Below are positions 36,718 through 45,834 of a stretch of DNA of 64,000 nt, in pieces. The stretch is taken from positions 1-64,000 of the forward strand of contig CANOIM010000007.1 of NCBI GenBank assembly GCA_947566075.1, written 5' to 3'. Source of the stretch: an uncultured Eggerthellaceae bacterium (GTDB lineage Bacteria; Actinomycetota; Coriobacteriia; Coriobacteriales; Eggerthellaceae). The translations under genes and the position numbers were made by a program. The stretch's first letter is position 1, and each line of letters opens with the position of its first letter. Under the pieces are notes generated by a model. It was given only the letters and a program-made list of their open reading frames with translations, was not told the origin of the DNA and did no database searches.

Positions 36718-37224
36718 ATGGCTGATCGTACTGTTGAGAATCCGGGGACAGAAGTCCCTCAGATGCCTGAGATCCTTGAGCGTGTGCTGCTCTATGCCAT
36801 TGACGAAGGCAAGCAGAAGATGGAAGCCGGGGATGAGATCACCCCGTTCACCTGCCTCGTGGTCCATGAGAGCGTCTTCATCGAAACCCATCCCGGCAAA
36901 GAGGCCCAGGAGTGCTTCAACCTGGCCCAGCATACGGTCCAGGGGGCGCGCGGCGCTTCGGCCTATGCCTTCTGCTATGACGGTTACGTTGAGACCAGCG
37001 AAGGTGTGAAAGACGCCATTATCTCCGAGGGAGGCATCCCGGGAGATGCTGATGGCTATGCCATCGGCCTGCTCTATACCGTAGGCCCTGATGGAAAGCC
37101 GCAATTCAATGAAAGCCCCTCTTACATCGGCAAGGCTCCGAACTTCATGGACAATCTGCGGGATGCTACGGAATACGCCGAAGGAGAGATCGACGCTCGC
37201 TATACAGACGTGCTTGCGGATTAG
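36718..37224 (+). CDS. conserved-looking hypothetical protein
   Basis: The 168-aa acidic, soluble protein has no signal peptide and no family I recognise. It contains CLVVHESVFIETHPG and HTVQGARGASAYAFCYDGYVET, which look like a compact alpha/beta domain. GGAGGGCCCC stands before the ATG. It is monocistronic, with a terminator 50 bp after the stop. Confidence 0.7.
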   Translation: MADRTVENPGTEVPQMPEILERVLLYAIDEGKQKMEAGDEITPFTCLVVHESVFIETHPGKEAQECFNLAQHTVQGARGASAYAFCYDGYVETSEGVKDAIISEGGIPGDADGYAIGLLYTVGPDGKPQFNESPSYIGKAPNFMDNLRDATEYAEGEIDARYTDVLAD

Positions 37225-37272
37225 CAGGGGGTTGAACGGTTCCCTCTGAAGGAATCTGACAGATCAAGGATG

Positions 37273-37296
37273 AAAGGGCGCTGAAAGGCGCCCTTT
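37273..37296 (+). terminator. terminator hairpin
   Basis: AAAGGGCGC (37273-37281) pairs with GCGCCCTTT (37288-37296). It ends the upstream gene. Between it and the rpsF promoter, 37300-37529 shows no gene I can support. Confidence 0.7.
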
Positions 37297-37529
37297 CTCA
37301 TGCAAACGCGTGCAGGATCCTTAGGCGAACGCGAACAAGATCGTGGTCAAAATGCATCTACGAAAGGCAACAGGTCTGTCAGACATCTGTTAGATGCGCT
37401 GGGTATGGTGTTCTTGTGGCTTCGGGGCGGCCTGCATCCAGAGCAAAACAATCGGCCAAACAGCGGCTCTGCGGATCGGGTGCCCCGAAGCAGCTCATCA
37501 GATCAGTGTGGAGAAGATGAGCCGGGTGG

Positions 37530-37557
37530 TTGCGAAGCAAGGCTGTTCTGCTAAAAT
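37530..37557 (+). promoter_or_regulatory. rpsF operon promoter
   Basis: TTGCGA (37530-37535) and TAAAAT (37552-37557) are 16 bp apart, about 60 bp upstream of rpsF. Confidence 0.6.
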
Positions 37558-37572
37558 GGGCAGGCTGTCCTG

Positions 37573-37597
37573 CTCCGGGACCACCTGACCGGAGCCG
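37573..37597 (+). promoter_or_regulatory. possible S6:S18 leader motif
   Basis: CTCCGG (37573-37578) pairs with CCGGAG (37589-37594), followed directly by CCG (37595-37597). The loop holds CCACC. A hairpin flanked by CCG is the core of the autoregulatory S6:S18 mRNA site in other bacteria. The match was judged by eye only. Confidence 0.4.
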
Positions 37598-37620
37598 TTT
37601 AGACCAGAGGAGGTGAGCTG

Positions 37621-37914
37621 ATGAAGGCTTACGAACTGCTGTATTTTGTCGCTCCGACCACTGAAGATGACGTTCGCGCTGCGGTGCAGACGCGCATAGA
37701 GACCGTCGTCAAAGATGCCAAGGGTCAGATCGACAACGTAGAAGACTGGGGAAGGCGCAAGCTGGCCTATGAGGTCAATGGCCTGACCGATGCCGACTAC
37801 ATCCTCGTGGATTTCCACACTGATCCGACGAACATCGCAGAGCTGGACCGCGTCCTGCGCATCACTGATGCTGTGGCGCGTCACATGATCGTTGCACGTA
37901 CTGACCGAGATTAG
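37621..37914 (+). CDS. rpsF: 30S ribosomal protein S6
   Basis: The 97-aa protein has the S6 ferredoxin-like fold pattern (MKAYELLYFVAPTT, then WGRRKLAYEVNGL near residue 43). It binds S18 and the central domain of 16S rRNA. AGAGGAGGTGAGCTG precedes the ATG. It is the first gene of the rpsF-ssb-rpsR-rplI operon. Confidence 0.97.
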   Translation: MKAYELLYFVAPTTEDDVRAAVQTRIETVVKDAKGQIDNVEDWGRRKLAYEVNGLTDADYILVDFHTDPTNIAELDRVLRITDAVARHMIVARTDRD

Positions 37915-37938
37915 TTTGGGATTCGAAGAAGGAAGACT

Positions 37939-38382
37939 ATGAGCATCAATCGAGTTGTCATCAGCGGGAACCTGACCCGTGACCCAGAGCTTCGCACAAC
38001 AGCATCGGGAATGCCCATCATGTCCCTGGGCGTGGCGGTGAATGACCGTCGCAAGAACAACCAGACGGGCGAATGGGAAGATTACGCGAACTTCATCGAC
38101 TGCACGATGTTCGGTACCCGTGCTCAGAACATCCAGCGCTTCCTTTCCAAGGGGACGAAGGTCACCATAGAAGGCAAGCTGCGCTGGAGCCAGTGGGAGC
38201 GGGATGGGCAGAAGCGGTCCAAGATCGAAGTCATCGTGGATGACATCGATTTCGGCGGCAACCGCAACGGCGGTGGCGGCGACTCAAGCTCTTTCAGCAA
38301 CGATGTTGCTGCTTACAGCGCTCCGTCAACTCCGGTTGTTGACACGTCGTCTTCCGTGTACGACGAAGACATACCATTCTAG
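37939..38382 (+). CDS. ssb: single-stranded DNA-binding protein
   Basis: The 147-aa protein has an OB-fold (1-110, SINRVVISGNLTRDPELR at the start), a Gly/Ser-rich linker and the acidic tip DEDIPF that recruits replication and repair partners. The operon position between rpsF and rpsR is conserved in Gram-positives. Confidence 0.97.
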   Translation: MSINRVVISGNLTRDPELRTTASGMPIMSLGVAVNDRRKNNQTGEWEDYANFIDCTMFGTRAQNIQRFLSKGTKVTIEGKLRWSQWERDGQKRSKIEVIVDDIDFGGNRNGGGGDSSSFSNDVAAYSAPSTPVVDTSSSVYDEDIPF

Positions 38383-38399
38383 AAAGACCGAGGTAAACC

Positions 38400-38663
38400 A
38401 TGGCCGATTACGCTAAGCAGCCTCGTCGCAAGCAGTGCCAGTTCTGCAAGGACGAAACTGAGTTCATTGATTACAAGGACACTCAGATGCTGCGCAAGTA
38501 CACCACTGATCGCGGCAAGATCAAGCCGCGGCGCGTCACCGGTGCCTGCAATCAGCACCAGCGTGACATCGCGAACGCCATCAAGCGCGCTCGCATCATG
38601 GCGCTCATCCCTTACTCTGTTCCTGCGGTTAGCGGGCGCGGCGACCGTCGCCGCAATCGTTAG
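38400..38663 (+). CDS. rpsR: 30S ribosomal protein S18, zinc-binding type
   Basis: The 87-aa protein keeps CQFC (residues 13-16) and C..H in ACNQHQRD, a C+ form of S18 that can bind zinc. RRVTGACNQHQRDIANAIKRARIMALIPY is the family core. It starts 17 bp after ssb. Confidence 0.96.
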   Translation: MADYAKQPRRKQCQFCKDETEFIDYKDTQMLRKYTTDRGKIKPRRVTGACNQHQRDIANAIKRARIMALIPYSVPAVSGRGDRRRNR

Positions 38664-38673
38664 GAGGTAAGAG

Positions 38674-39252
38674 ATGGAAGTCATCCTGCTTAAAGAGCTT
38701 CGCGGACGCGGCGGTGAAGGCGACGTCATCAACGTCTCCCGCGGTTTCGCGAACAACTACCTCCTGCGCCAGGGCTATGCCGTGAAGGCTACCCCGGGCA
38801 ACCTCAAGCAGCTGGACCAGCGGCGCAAGAACATCGAGAAGCGCGAAGTGGTTCGCGTGGCCGATGCTACCGCGCTGGCTGAGAAGCTTGCGGATGCTAC
38901 CGTGACCATCATGGCTCAGGTGGGGGAAGAGGGCCAGCTCTTCGGTTCCGTTACCGCCCCCATGATCGCTGATGCCATCGCTGAGCAGTTCGATCTTGAG
39001 ATCGACCGCCGTCGCGTTGAGCTGGGCAAGCCCATCAAGGCTGTGGGCGAATATGAGATCCCCGTTGGGTTCTATCGTGATATCAAGGCTACCGTCAAGG
39101 TGGTCGTCACGGGTGACACCGTGGAAGATGCAGCTGAGAACGCTGAAGCAGCCGGTGAGGCTGTGGCGGATGCCATCGAAGAGGCCGTGGAGGCCGAAGC
39201 GGTGGCTGAGGAAGTTGCAGAAGCTGTTGAGGGTGCTGAAGACAGCGAATAG
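38674..39252 (+). CDS. rplI: 50S ribosomal protein L9 with acidic C-terminal extension
   Basis: The 192-aa protein has the N-terminal RNA-binding domain (GRGGEGDVINVSRGFANNYLLRQGYAV), the long connecting helix and the C-terminal domain to about residue 148. Beyond that it carries a tail of about 40 residues composed nearly only of Ala, Glu and Val. AGGAGGTAAGAG precedes the ATG. Confidence 0.95.
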   Translation: MEVILLKELRGRGGEGDVINVSRGFANNYLLRQGYAVKATPGNLKQLDQRRKNIEKREVVRVADATALAEKLADATVTIMAQVGEEGQLFGSVTAPMIADAIAEQFDLEIDRRRVELGKPIKAVGEYEIPVGFYRDIKATVKVVVTGDTVEDAAENAEAAGEAVADAIEEAVEAEAVAEEVAEAVEGAEDSE

Positions 39253-39273
39253 CCTCCAACATCAAAGCGTGCG

Positions 39274-39305
39274 AAGGGCCTCTCAGTCATGAGAGGCCCT
39301 TTTGT
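39274..39305 (+). terminator. intrinsic terminator after rplI
   Basis: AAGGGCCTCTC (39274-39284) pairs with GAGAGGCCCTT (39291-39301), followed by TTTGTTCT. It separates the ribosomal genes from dnaB. Confidence 0.85.
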
Positions 39306-39365
39306 TCTGTACATGCTGTTCTCATAGACCATGCCATGCCCTCTCTTCGCCCCACGGGTAGGGGG

Positions 39366-39371
39366 TATAAT
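39366..39371 (+). promoter_or_regulatory. dnaB -10 box
   Basis: A perfect TATAAT lies 33 bp before the dnaB start. No good -35 box at 17 bp. Confidence 0.5.
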
Positions 39372-39404
39372 CTCAGGTCCTGAAGCTTGATCCGAAAGGG
39401 AGCC

Positions 39405-40826
39405 ATGCCTGACACCTTCAAAGATAAGCGCGCTCGGTCTACCGAAGTCTCGGCAGAGAAGCGCGCCCAGCTGCCTGCGGATGTTGAGGCGGAGAAATCT
39501 GTTCTGGCTGCTTGCATGCTGAGCCCTGATGTTTGCGATGAGGTCATCATCTCCCTCAAGCCTGAGAACTTCTTCCGCCCCGCCCACCGTACCATCTTCG
39601 GTGCTATCAATGAGATGGTCCGCGACGGGCTGAACCCCGATGTCATCTCGCTGGCTGACAAGCTCTCTGTGAAAGGGGAGCTGGAGACCATCGGTGGCCG
39701 CATCTACCTGACGGACCTGAACGCCAACACCTTCGCCCTCACGAATTGGCGCAAGCATACAGACATCGTCAAGCGCACGGCCATCCAACGAGAGCTCATC
39801 CGGGCCGCCGCTGAGATCAACGCGCTGGCCTATGATGCGCCGGAAGACCTCAACGAAGTGGTAGACGAAGCGGAGCAGACGCTCTTCAACGTGACGGAGA
39901 AGCGCGTCTCCAGTTCGTTCCAATCCATGAACACGTTGGTCACAGAGGCCTTTTCCGAACTAGAGAAGATCTCCCAGCAGCAAGACAAGATGATCGGCGT
40001 GCCCACCGGATTCAAAGATGTAGATGACCTATTCCACGGCTTCCGTCCGGGGGATCTGGTCATCCTCGCGGCCCGTCCTGGCGTGGGCAAGACGGCCTTC
40101 GCCCTGAATCTGGCGGTGAATGCGGCCAAGAGCGGCACGGCGGTGGCCTTCTTCTCTTTGGAGATGAGCGCCAGCCAGCTCACCCAGCGCATCCTCTGCG
40201 CGGAAGCCCTCGTATCTCTCAACAACGTGCGTTCGGGCAATGTGAAGAAAGGGGACTGGGGGGCCATCGTGGATGCGTCGAACCGGCTCTCTCAGATAGA
40301 GATGTACATCGATGACACCCCCGGCCTCTCCATCATGGAGGCCCGGGCGAAGGCGCGCAGGGAATTGCGCCATGTGGTGGGAACCAGCAAGAAGGGCCTC
40401 ATCGTGGTGGACTACCTGCAGCTCATGCAGCCTCCCACCGTGCGCAGGGACGGCAACCGCGCCGTTGAAGTGGGTGAGATATCCCGCGGCCTCAAGGTGC
40501 TGGCGAAGGAGATGGGGATGCCTGTCATCGCTTTGTCCCAGCTGAACCGCGCGGTGGAGCTGCGCGGAAAGAAGAAGCGTCCCATGCTGGCGGACCTGCG
40601 CGAATCCGGTTCCATCGAACAGGACGCCGATATCGTCATGTTCATCGACCGTTCCATGAACGAGGAAGAGGCTGAGAGCAGTGACCGCCCTGACCTGAAT
40701 CAAGCAGAGCTTCAGGTGGCCAAGCACCGCAACGGCCCCACTCGGGACATCACGCTCTCCTTCAGCCCCGAATTCACCAAGTTCGGTGATTGGGTAGACA
40801 ACTCCTACGCAGGAGATTACGTCTGA
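39405..40826 (+). CDS. dnaB: replicative DNA helicase
   Basis: The 473-aa protein has the N-terminal primase-binding domain (ADVEAEKSVLAACMLSPD) and the RecA-like helicase core with Walker A RPGVGKTAFAL and Walker B IVVDYLQLM. It forms the hexameric 5'-3' helicase at the replication fork. I start at 39405 (GAAAGGGAGCC upstream). No intein is visible. The next gene overlaps its stop. Confidence 0.97.
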   Translation: MPDTFKDKRARSTEVSAEKRAQLPADVEAEKSVLAACMLSPDVCDEVIISLKPENFFRPAHRTIFGAINEMVRDGLNPDVISLADKLSVKGELETIGGRIYLTDLNANTFALTNWRKHTDIVKRTAIQRELIRAAAEINALAYDAPEDLNEVVDEAEQTLFNVTEKRVSSSFQSMNTLVTEAFSELEKISQQQDKMIGVPTGFKDVDDLFHGFRPGDLVILAARPGVGKTAFALNLAVNAAKSGTAVAFFSLEMSASQLTQRILCAEALVSLNNVRSGNVKKGDWGAIVDASNRLSQIEMYIDDTPGLSIMEARAKARRELRHVVGTSKKGLIVVDYLQLMQPPTVRRDGNRAVEVGEISRGLKVLAKEMGMPVIALSQLNRAVELRGKKKRPMLADLRESGSIEQDADIVMFIDRSMNEEEAESSDRPDLNQAELQVAKHRNGPTRDITLSFSPEFTKFGDWVDNSYAGDYV

Positions 40827-41179
40827 TGGCAGAAGAACGCAAAGCGGCGGCGCAGCCAGAGCCCCATGAGGCGTTGAAGGCCACGGCCGCAGAATTGGTC
40901 CCTGATCGCCAGCTGACAGAGCGGGAAGAATCCCTCATGCTGGCTTTGGCCAAGCAGATCGGGCTGGATTCTCGCATCCGCGTCCACTATTACGTGAAGA
41001 TCGGCGTATCGGTCTTCCTCTGCGCGCTCTTGCTTTTGATCGGCGTGCCCGTCTTCATGGAAAGCCGCGTGACGGGCAGCTTGGCCTACACGGCTCTGGG
41101 CGTTGTGCTCGTCGGTTTCGGGCTGCTGTTGGCGGTGGCCGCGGTGGTCCTGTTGTTCCGCCCTCCCTTTAAGAAGTAG
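40826..41179 (+). CDS. small membrane protein, function unknown
   Basis: The 117-aa protein has a charged cytoplasmic head (1-55) and two membrane helices (about 58-78 and 85-110). The ATG shares one base with the dnaB stop (TGATG), so it is translationally coupled. No family recognised. Confidence 0.75.
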   Translation: MAEERKAAAQPEPHEALKATAAELVPDRQLTEREESLMLALAKQIGLDSRIRVHYYVKIGVSVFLCALLLLIGVPVFMESRVTGSLAYTALGVVLVGFGLLLAVAAVVLLFRPPFKK

Positions 41180-41224
41180 CTGCCCACCCAACGGTGTGTG
41201 CCCGGCGGCTAGTGCCTGCGCATA

Positions 41225-41230
41225 TATAAT
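41225..41230 (+). promoter_or_regulatory. purA -10 box
   Basis: TATATAATGG surrounds a perfect TATAAT. The same TATATAATGG stands before purD. No clear -35 box. Confidence 0.5.
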
Positions 41231-41278
41231 GGTTCGCAGCTAAGGCTACCCAGAAAGGCTACCCGGAAAGGCGGAGAC

Positions 41279-42589
41279 ATGCCATCAACGGTTCTCGTCG
41301 GCACCCAATGGGGCGACGAAGGCAAGGGCAAGATCACAGACCTGATCGCGTCTGATTATGACTACGTTGTGCGCTATCAGGGCGGCAACAACGCCGGTCA
41401 CACGGTCATCCACGGAGACACGAAGCTGGCGTTGCATCTGATGCCCTCAGGGGTCATGTATGAGGGGGCGGTTCCCGTCATCGGCAATGGCGTGGTGGTG
41501 GATCCGGGCGTGCTGGTGAAGGAGATGGCGCTCCTGGAAGCCGAAGGGATCTCCTGCGAACGCCTCAAGATATCTTGCGATGCGAACGTCATCATGCCCT
41601 ATCACAAGGTGTTGGATGGTGCGGAAGAGAAGCGCCTGGGTGATAACCAGATAGGCACCACGAAGCGCGGGATCGGGCCGTGCTACCAAGATAAGGTGGC
41701 ACGGCGCGGCATCCGCATCCAAGATCTGATGGATGAGAAGATATTCCGCCTCAAGGTGGAAACGGCCCTGTCCCAGAAGAACCCCATCCTGAGCAAGATC
41801 TACGGGTTGCAAACCTACACGGTGGAAGAGATCTGTGACGAATACCTGCCCTACGCGCGCATCCTCAAGCAGTACATGGATGAGACAACCCAACTGCTGA
41901 ATGATGCCCTGCGGGCGGGCAAGAACATCCTCTTCGAAGGCGCTCAGGGCACCATGCTGGACATAGATCATGGCACCTATCCCTACGTGACCTCCTCTAG
42001 CTGTTGCGCGGGCGGTGCTTGCACCGGTTCGGGCGTGGGCCCCTCAGCCATTGATAAGGTGCTGGGCATCTGCAAGGCCTACGTCACCCGCGTGGGCGAA
42101 GGGCCCTTCCCCACCGAACTCACCTTCGCTGAAGATGGCGGCACGGGCCAAGAGGCCGAAGACGGCGCGCTCCTGTGCGAAGCGGGCCATGAGTTCGGCG
42201 TGACCACCGGGCGCCGCCGCCGCTGCGGCTGGTTCGACGCGGTCATTGCGCGCTACGCCGCTGAGGTCAACGGCCTGACTGACATCGCCCTCACCAAGCT
42301 GGATGTGCTCTCCGAATTCGACACCATCAAGGTATGCGTGGCCTACGAATGCGAGGGCAAGCGCTACGACTACTTCCCCCAGCAGCAATCCGTCCTCTTC
42401 CATGCGAAGCCAGTCTATGAGGAGCTGCCGGGCTGGAAGGGGCAGGATATCTCCGGCTGCCGTTCCTATGAGAAGCTGCCTGATAACACACGGGCGTACA
42501 TCGAATACCTGGAGAAGCTCTCCGGGGTGCCCATGAGCATCATCTCCGTGGGTCCCGATAGAGACCAAACCATCATGCACGGGTTCTAG
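41279..42589 (+). CDS. purA: adenylosuccinate synthetase
   Basis: The 436-aa enzyme joins IMP and aspartate with GTP hydrolysis in AMP synthesis. GTQWGDEGKGK near residue 8 is the phosphate loop, GGNNAGHTV supplies catalytic residues, and GTTKRGIGPCY is the IMP loop. AAAGGCGGAGAC precedes the ATG. Length is normal. It has its own promoter and is followed by purD. Confidence 0.98.
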   Translation: MPSTVLVGTQWGDEGKGKITDLIASDYDYVVRYQGGNNAGHTVIHGDTKLALHLMPSGVMYEGAVPVIGNGVVVDPGVLVKEMALLEAEGISCERLKISCDANVIMPYHKVLDGAEEKRLGDNQIGTTKRGIGPCYQDKVARRGIRIQDLMDEKIFRLKVETALSQKNPILSKIYGLQTYTVEEICDEYLPYARILKQYMDETTQLLNDALRAGKNILFEGAQGTMLDIDHGTYPYVTSSSCCAGGACTGSGVGPSAIDKVLGICKAYVTRVGEGPFPTELTFAEDGGTGQEAEDGALLCEAGHEFGVTTGRRRRCGWFDAVIARYAAEVNGLTDIALTKLDVLSEFDTIKVCVAYECEGKRYDYFPQQQSVLFHAKPVYEELPGWKGQDISGCRSYEKLPDNTRAYIEYLEKLSGVPMSIISVGPDRDQTIMHGF

Positions 42590-42604
42590 ATATGCGCCGC
42601 TGTA

Positions 42605-42610
42605 TATAAT
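42605..42610 (+). promoter_or_regulatory. purD -10 box
   Basis: TGTATATAATGGG contains TATAAT and is nearly the same as the purA element. Confidence 0.5.
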
Positions 42611-42643
42611 GGGCCAACATCAACTCTCACGGAAGGACCTCCC

Positions 42644-43936
42644 ATGAAGATCCTCGTTCTTGGTAGTGGTGGCCGGGAACATGCCATCGCTTGGGCTCTG
42701 GCAAGATCACCCCGCACGGATGCGCTCATCGTGGCTCCTGGCAATGGCGGCACAGATGGCATCCCTCTGGCTGCGGGGGGCGCTTCCCATAATGTGAAGC
42801 TTGACCCCATGAATGCAGCCGAGGTCCTTGGCTTCGCTCAAGATAATGGCGTAGAGCTGGTGGTCATCGGCGCCGAAGCCCCGTTGGTGGCGGGCGTGGC
42901 AGATGAGCTACGGGCGGCAGGCATCAAGGTCTATGGTCCCAATGCGGCTGAAGCCCAGCTTGAGGGCTCGAAAGACCACGCCAAGCGCTTCATGGATGAC
43001 AATCATATCCCCACGGCAGCCTACGCCACCTTCACCAATGCTGACGGTGCCCTAGCCTATGTGCGTGAGCAGGGTGCGCCCATCGTCATAAAGGCTGATG
43101 GACTGGCTGCAGGCAAGGGCGTGGTGGTGGCTGAGACCTTGGCAGCTGCCGAAGAGGCAGTGCAGGCCTGCTTCGATGGGGCGTTCGGCGAAGCAGGGGC
43201 GAAGGTGGTCATCGAAGAGTGCATGCGTGGCCCCGAATGCTCCATGCTCTCCTTCGTCACGGGCGGCAAGAGCTTCCCCATGGCGCCTTCCCAAGATCAC
43301 AAGCGCGCCTATGATGGCGACATGGGTCCCAATACCGGCGGCATGGGCGTCTATTCTCCCGTGCCCATCGTGACCGAAGACGAGATGCGCCAGATGGTGG
43401 CCATCATGGAAGAGGCCGCGGCGGCGGTGCCGGACTATCGGGGCACCCTGTACGGTGGCTTCATGCTCACGGCAGCTGGTCCGAAGATCGTGGAATTCAA
43501 TGTGCGCTTCGGTGATCCGGAAACTCAGGTGGTCCTGCCGCGGCTGGAGTCTGACCTGGTTGACGTCATGGAGGCCGTGGCCGAAGGCCGTGCTGATGAC
43601 ATCAAGATGCAGTGGTCGGATCAGTGGGCTGTCTGCGTGGTGTTGGCTAGCGAAGGCTATCCGGGTTCCTATGAGAAGGGCAAGGTCATCCTAGGCGTTG
43701 ATGATGCCGAAGCCATGGAGGGCATCACTGTCTTCCATGCAGGCACCGCGCGCAATGCCGATGGCGAACTGGTCACGGCAGGGGGACGCGTGCTCAACGT
43801 GGTGGCTGTGGCGGATAGCTTCGAAGCGGCGCGCAACTTGGCCTACGAGGCCTGTGACGTCATCCAGTTCGAAGGCAAGCAGCTTCGCCGGGATATCGGC
43901 CTCAAGGCGCTCATCGGCCGCAGCTCCTGGGAATAG
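42644..43936 (+). CDS. purD: phosphoribosylamine--glycine ligase
   Basis: The 430-aa ATP-grasp enzyme makes glycinamide ribonucleotide, step two of purine synthesis. LGSGGREHAIAWAL opens the protein, the KADGLAAGKGVVVA ATP-binding segment is near residue 148, and FNVRFGDPETQ holds metal ligands. AAGGACCTCCC precedes the ATG. A large palindrome follows the stop. Confidence 0.98.
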   Translation: MKILVLGSGGREHAIAWALARSPRTDALIVAPGNGGTDGIPLAAGGASHNVKLDPMNAAEVLGFAQDNGVELVVIGAEAPLVAGVADELRAAGIKVYGPNAAEAQLEGSKDHAKRFMDDNHIPTAAYATFTNADGALAYVREQGAPIVIKADGLAAGKGVVVAETLAAAEEAVQACFDGAFGEAGAKVVIEECMRGPECSMLSFVTGGKSFPMAPSQDHKRAYDGDMGPNTGGMGVYSPVPIVTEDEMRQMVAIMEEAAAAVPDYRGTLYGGFMLTAAGPKIVEFNVRFGDPETQVVLPRLESDLVDVMEAVAEGRADDIKMQWSDQWAVCVVLASEGYPGSYEKGKVILGVDDAEAMEGITVFHAGTARNADGELVTAGGRVLNVVAVADSFEAARNLAYEACDVIQFEGKQLRRDIGLKALIGRSSWE

Positions 43937-43945
43937 AAAAGCGTC

Positions 43946-44076
43946 GGGACGGACAACGGGGACAACGGGGACGTGAGTGAGTCAGGGGACGTTCCTTTGA
44001 CTCACGGTGCCAGAGCATCATGAGTCAAAGGAACGTCCCCTGACTCACTCACGTCCCCGTTGTCCCACTCCGTCCC
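43946..44076. repeat. large palindromic element A
   Basis: Arms 43961-44004 and 44021-44064 are 44-bp perfect inverted repeats, and outer GGGACGGA/TCCGTCCC (43946-43953, 44069-44076) extend the stem imperfectly. The inner part GAGTCAGGGGACGTTCCT is shared with elements in the LRR gene, and ACAACGGGGAC with element B and the larger LRR-gene element. It lies between purD and rpoN and could end transcription from both sides. Confidence 0.85.
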
Positions 44077-44086
44077 CTGTTCGTCA

Positions 44087-45472
44087 TCAGTACTCTCGTC
44101 GTTTAGAACGGGACAGGATTCCCAGGGCAGTGCGATATTTGTTCACGGTGCGCCGAGAAACGCTCATGCCACGCTCTTCCAGGGCATCCACGATCTGAGC
44201 ATCGCTTACGGGATGCGCCTTGTCTTCTGCATCCACGATCTGCTGTATGGCCTGCTTCACCGCTACTGCAGAAGCGTCCTCACCGGTAGCGTTGCTGGCT
44301 GCCCCTACGCCTGAGGTGAAGAACCCGCGGAGCGGCAGCGTGCCGCGAGGCGTTTCCAGAAAGGCATGTTGGGCTATACGGCTCACGGTGGCCTCGCTCA
44401 CGTCAGCCTCTCTTGCCACTTCCAGCATGGTGAGCGGGCGCATGGCTGCGGGCCCTTCGCTGAAGAAGGCAGCCTGAGCGTCTACCACCGCTGCGCTCAC
44501 AGCGATGAGCGAAGCGCGTCTCAGATCCACGGCGCGGATGACTCCTTCGGCACCATGGAGGAGCGTCATCATGCGCTGGGCGGATGCCTTGTCCATGGCC
44601 CGGGGGTCAATGGCCTCCACCAGCGCTTGGTCGATGAGCACCTGAGGGAAGGCCCCTTCCTTCACGCTCACCTTCCAACGGCCGTGCTGCTGGACCACCT
44701 CCACTTCCGGCGTGATGGATCGACGCAGGCTATCGGCTATGTTGGCCGGGTTCGGGTCCAGCTTTCGCAAGCGTTCGAATATCTCTTTGACCTCGGCTAC
44801 AGGAACGTGCAGTTCTCCAGCTATGTGAGCGAAGCGGCCATCGGCCAGCTCCTCAAGGCGCGTGCCAATGATGTGGCGCGCTAAGGGGTCAGCATCTCCA
44901 GCAGCCTCCAGCTGCGCGATGAGGCGCTCAGGCAGGTTGCGAGCCCCGATGCCCGCAGGAACGCATTCGGTCTGCAGCTTCTTGAGCACCCATTCCACAT
45001 GATCAGGGGTCACGGAAAGCCCTGTTGCCAAGGTAGCCGTATCAATGAAGAGGTATCCCCGCTCATCCAACCCAGAGAGCAGATGACGGGCTATCTTGAG
45101 GTCAGCGTCTCGGTGCAGTTCCAGGCACAGCTGCTCATAGAGGCTCTGCTCCAAAGACCGCACCTGCTGGGGCATGGCATCCAGAAGGTCATCAGGGCTC
45201 TGGGGCGCTTCTCGCAGCTCAGAGGAGGCAAACGGGTCAGGGATCACCCCAGAGGGCCGTTGGCGAAGGGAGGTCTCATCGAAGGCGGCTTCTCCGGAGT
45301 TCAAAGCGCCTTCGCCTTCTTCGGCGAAGGTCAGGAACGGATTCTCAGAGATGGCACCTGCCAGGAAGCCCTGCAGCTCCAAAGATGACATAGTCATGAT
45401 CTGAATGCCCAGCTTGAGAGCAGGGGTGATGTGAAGGTGTTGAGACGCACTAACGTCTATGCCAAGATCCAT
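44087..45472 (-). CDS. rpoN: RNA polymerase sigma-54 factor
   Basis: The 461-aa protein has the N-terminal activator-interaction region (LHITPALKLGIQIMTMSSLELQGF), an acidic linker, the core-binding domain, and the C-terminal RpoN box as SRRTVNKYRTALGI. It directs polymerase to -24/-12 promoters and needs an AAA+ activator. I start at 45472 (AAGGGGGATAGGGACG upstream). It is divergent from a matching activator gene. Sigma-54 is generally considered rare or absent in Actinomycetota, which makes its presence notable. Confidence 0.95.
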   Translation of the reverse strand: MDLGIDVSASQHLHITPALKLGIQIMTMSSLELQGFLAGAISENPFLTFAEEGEGALNSGEAAFDETSLRQRPSGVIPDPFASSELREAPQSPDDLLDAMPQQVRSLEQSLYEQLCLELHRDADLKIARHLLSGLDERGYLFIDTATLATGLSVTPDHVEWVLKKLQTECVPAGIGARNLPERLIAQLEAAGDADPLARHIIGTRLEELADGRFAHIAGELHVPVAEVKEIFERLRKLDPNPANIADSLRRSITPEVEVVQQHGRWKVSVKEGAFPQVLIDQALVEAIDPRAMDKASAQRMMTLLHGAEGVIRAVDLRRASLIAVSAAVVDAQAAFFSEGPAAMRPLTMLEVAREADVSEATVSRIAQHAFLETPRGTLPLRGFFTSGVGAASNATGEDASAVAVKQAIQQIVDAEDKAHPVSDAQIVDALEERGMSVSRRTVNKYRTALGILSRSKRREY

Positions 45473-45563
45473 CGTCCCTATCCCCCTTAAGCCGATGTTG
45501 GGCTCATCAGCGAAGAGCAAGCTTACGCGAAGGGGCCTTCCAAGGAGAGCGGGAGGTGCGCCT

Positions 45564-45589
45564 GTCTCATTTTTGAATCGGGAGTCTCA
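45564..45589 (+). promoter_or_regulatory. candidate activator sites (UAS 1)
   Basis: Two GTCTCA half-sites at 45564-45569 and 45584-45589 are 20 bp apart, about two helical turns. They lie about 85-110 bp upstream of the sigma-54 promoter at 45673. The related TGAGAC motif recurs before the second sigma-54 promoter. Confidence 0.55.
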
Positions 45590-45672
45590 AAATGCTACGA
45601 GTCAGCTGGAGGAACTGAGCAGGTGAAAAGGGTAGAGGGACGCACCATTGCATTTTGCGGACTCAGTCATCC

Positions 45673-45688
45673 TGGCACGGTTCTTGCA
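45673..45688 (+). promoter_or_regulatory. sigma-54 promoter of the activator gene
   Basis: TGGCACGGTTCTTGCA matches the -24/-12 consensus TGGCAC-N5-TTGCA exactly, with GG and GC ten bases apart. It lies about 320 bp upstream of the activator start, leaving a long leader. Confidence 0.8.
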
Positions 45689-45834
45689 TATCAAAGGGGT
45701 GAACGGCAAAGCCCCTAGACCCTTTGCCTGCCATACTGAGGGGTCAGATAGTGTAGCCGCAGGTGCCTGCTGGTTCACAGATATCTTGATCCCGCCCCCT
45801 AAGGAGCCGGGTAGCTTGTCCGCACAGCAAGCCA

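Noticed and set aside
43946..44076. CRISPR-like repeat because of the recurring GAGTCAGGGGACG blocks
   Set aside because: The blocks are arms of single palindromes, not spaced direct repeats, and no cas genes are present.
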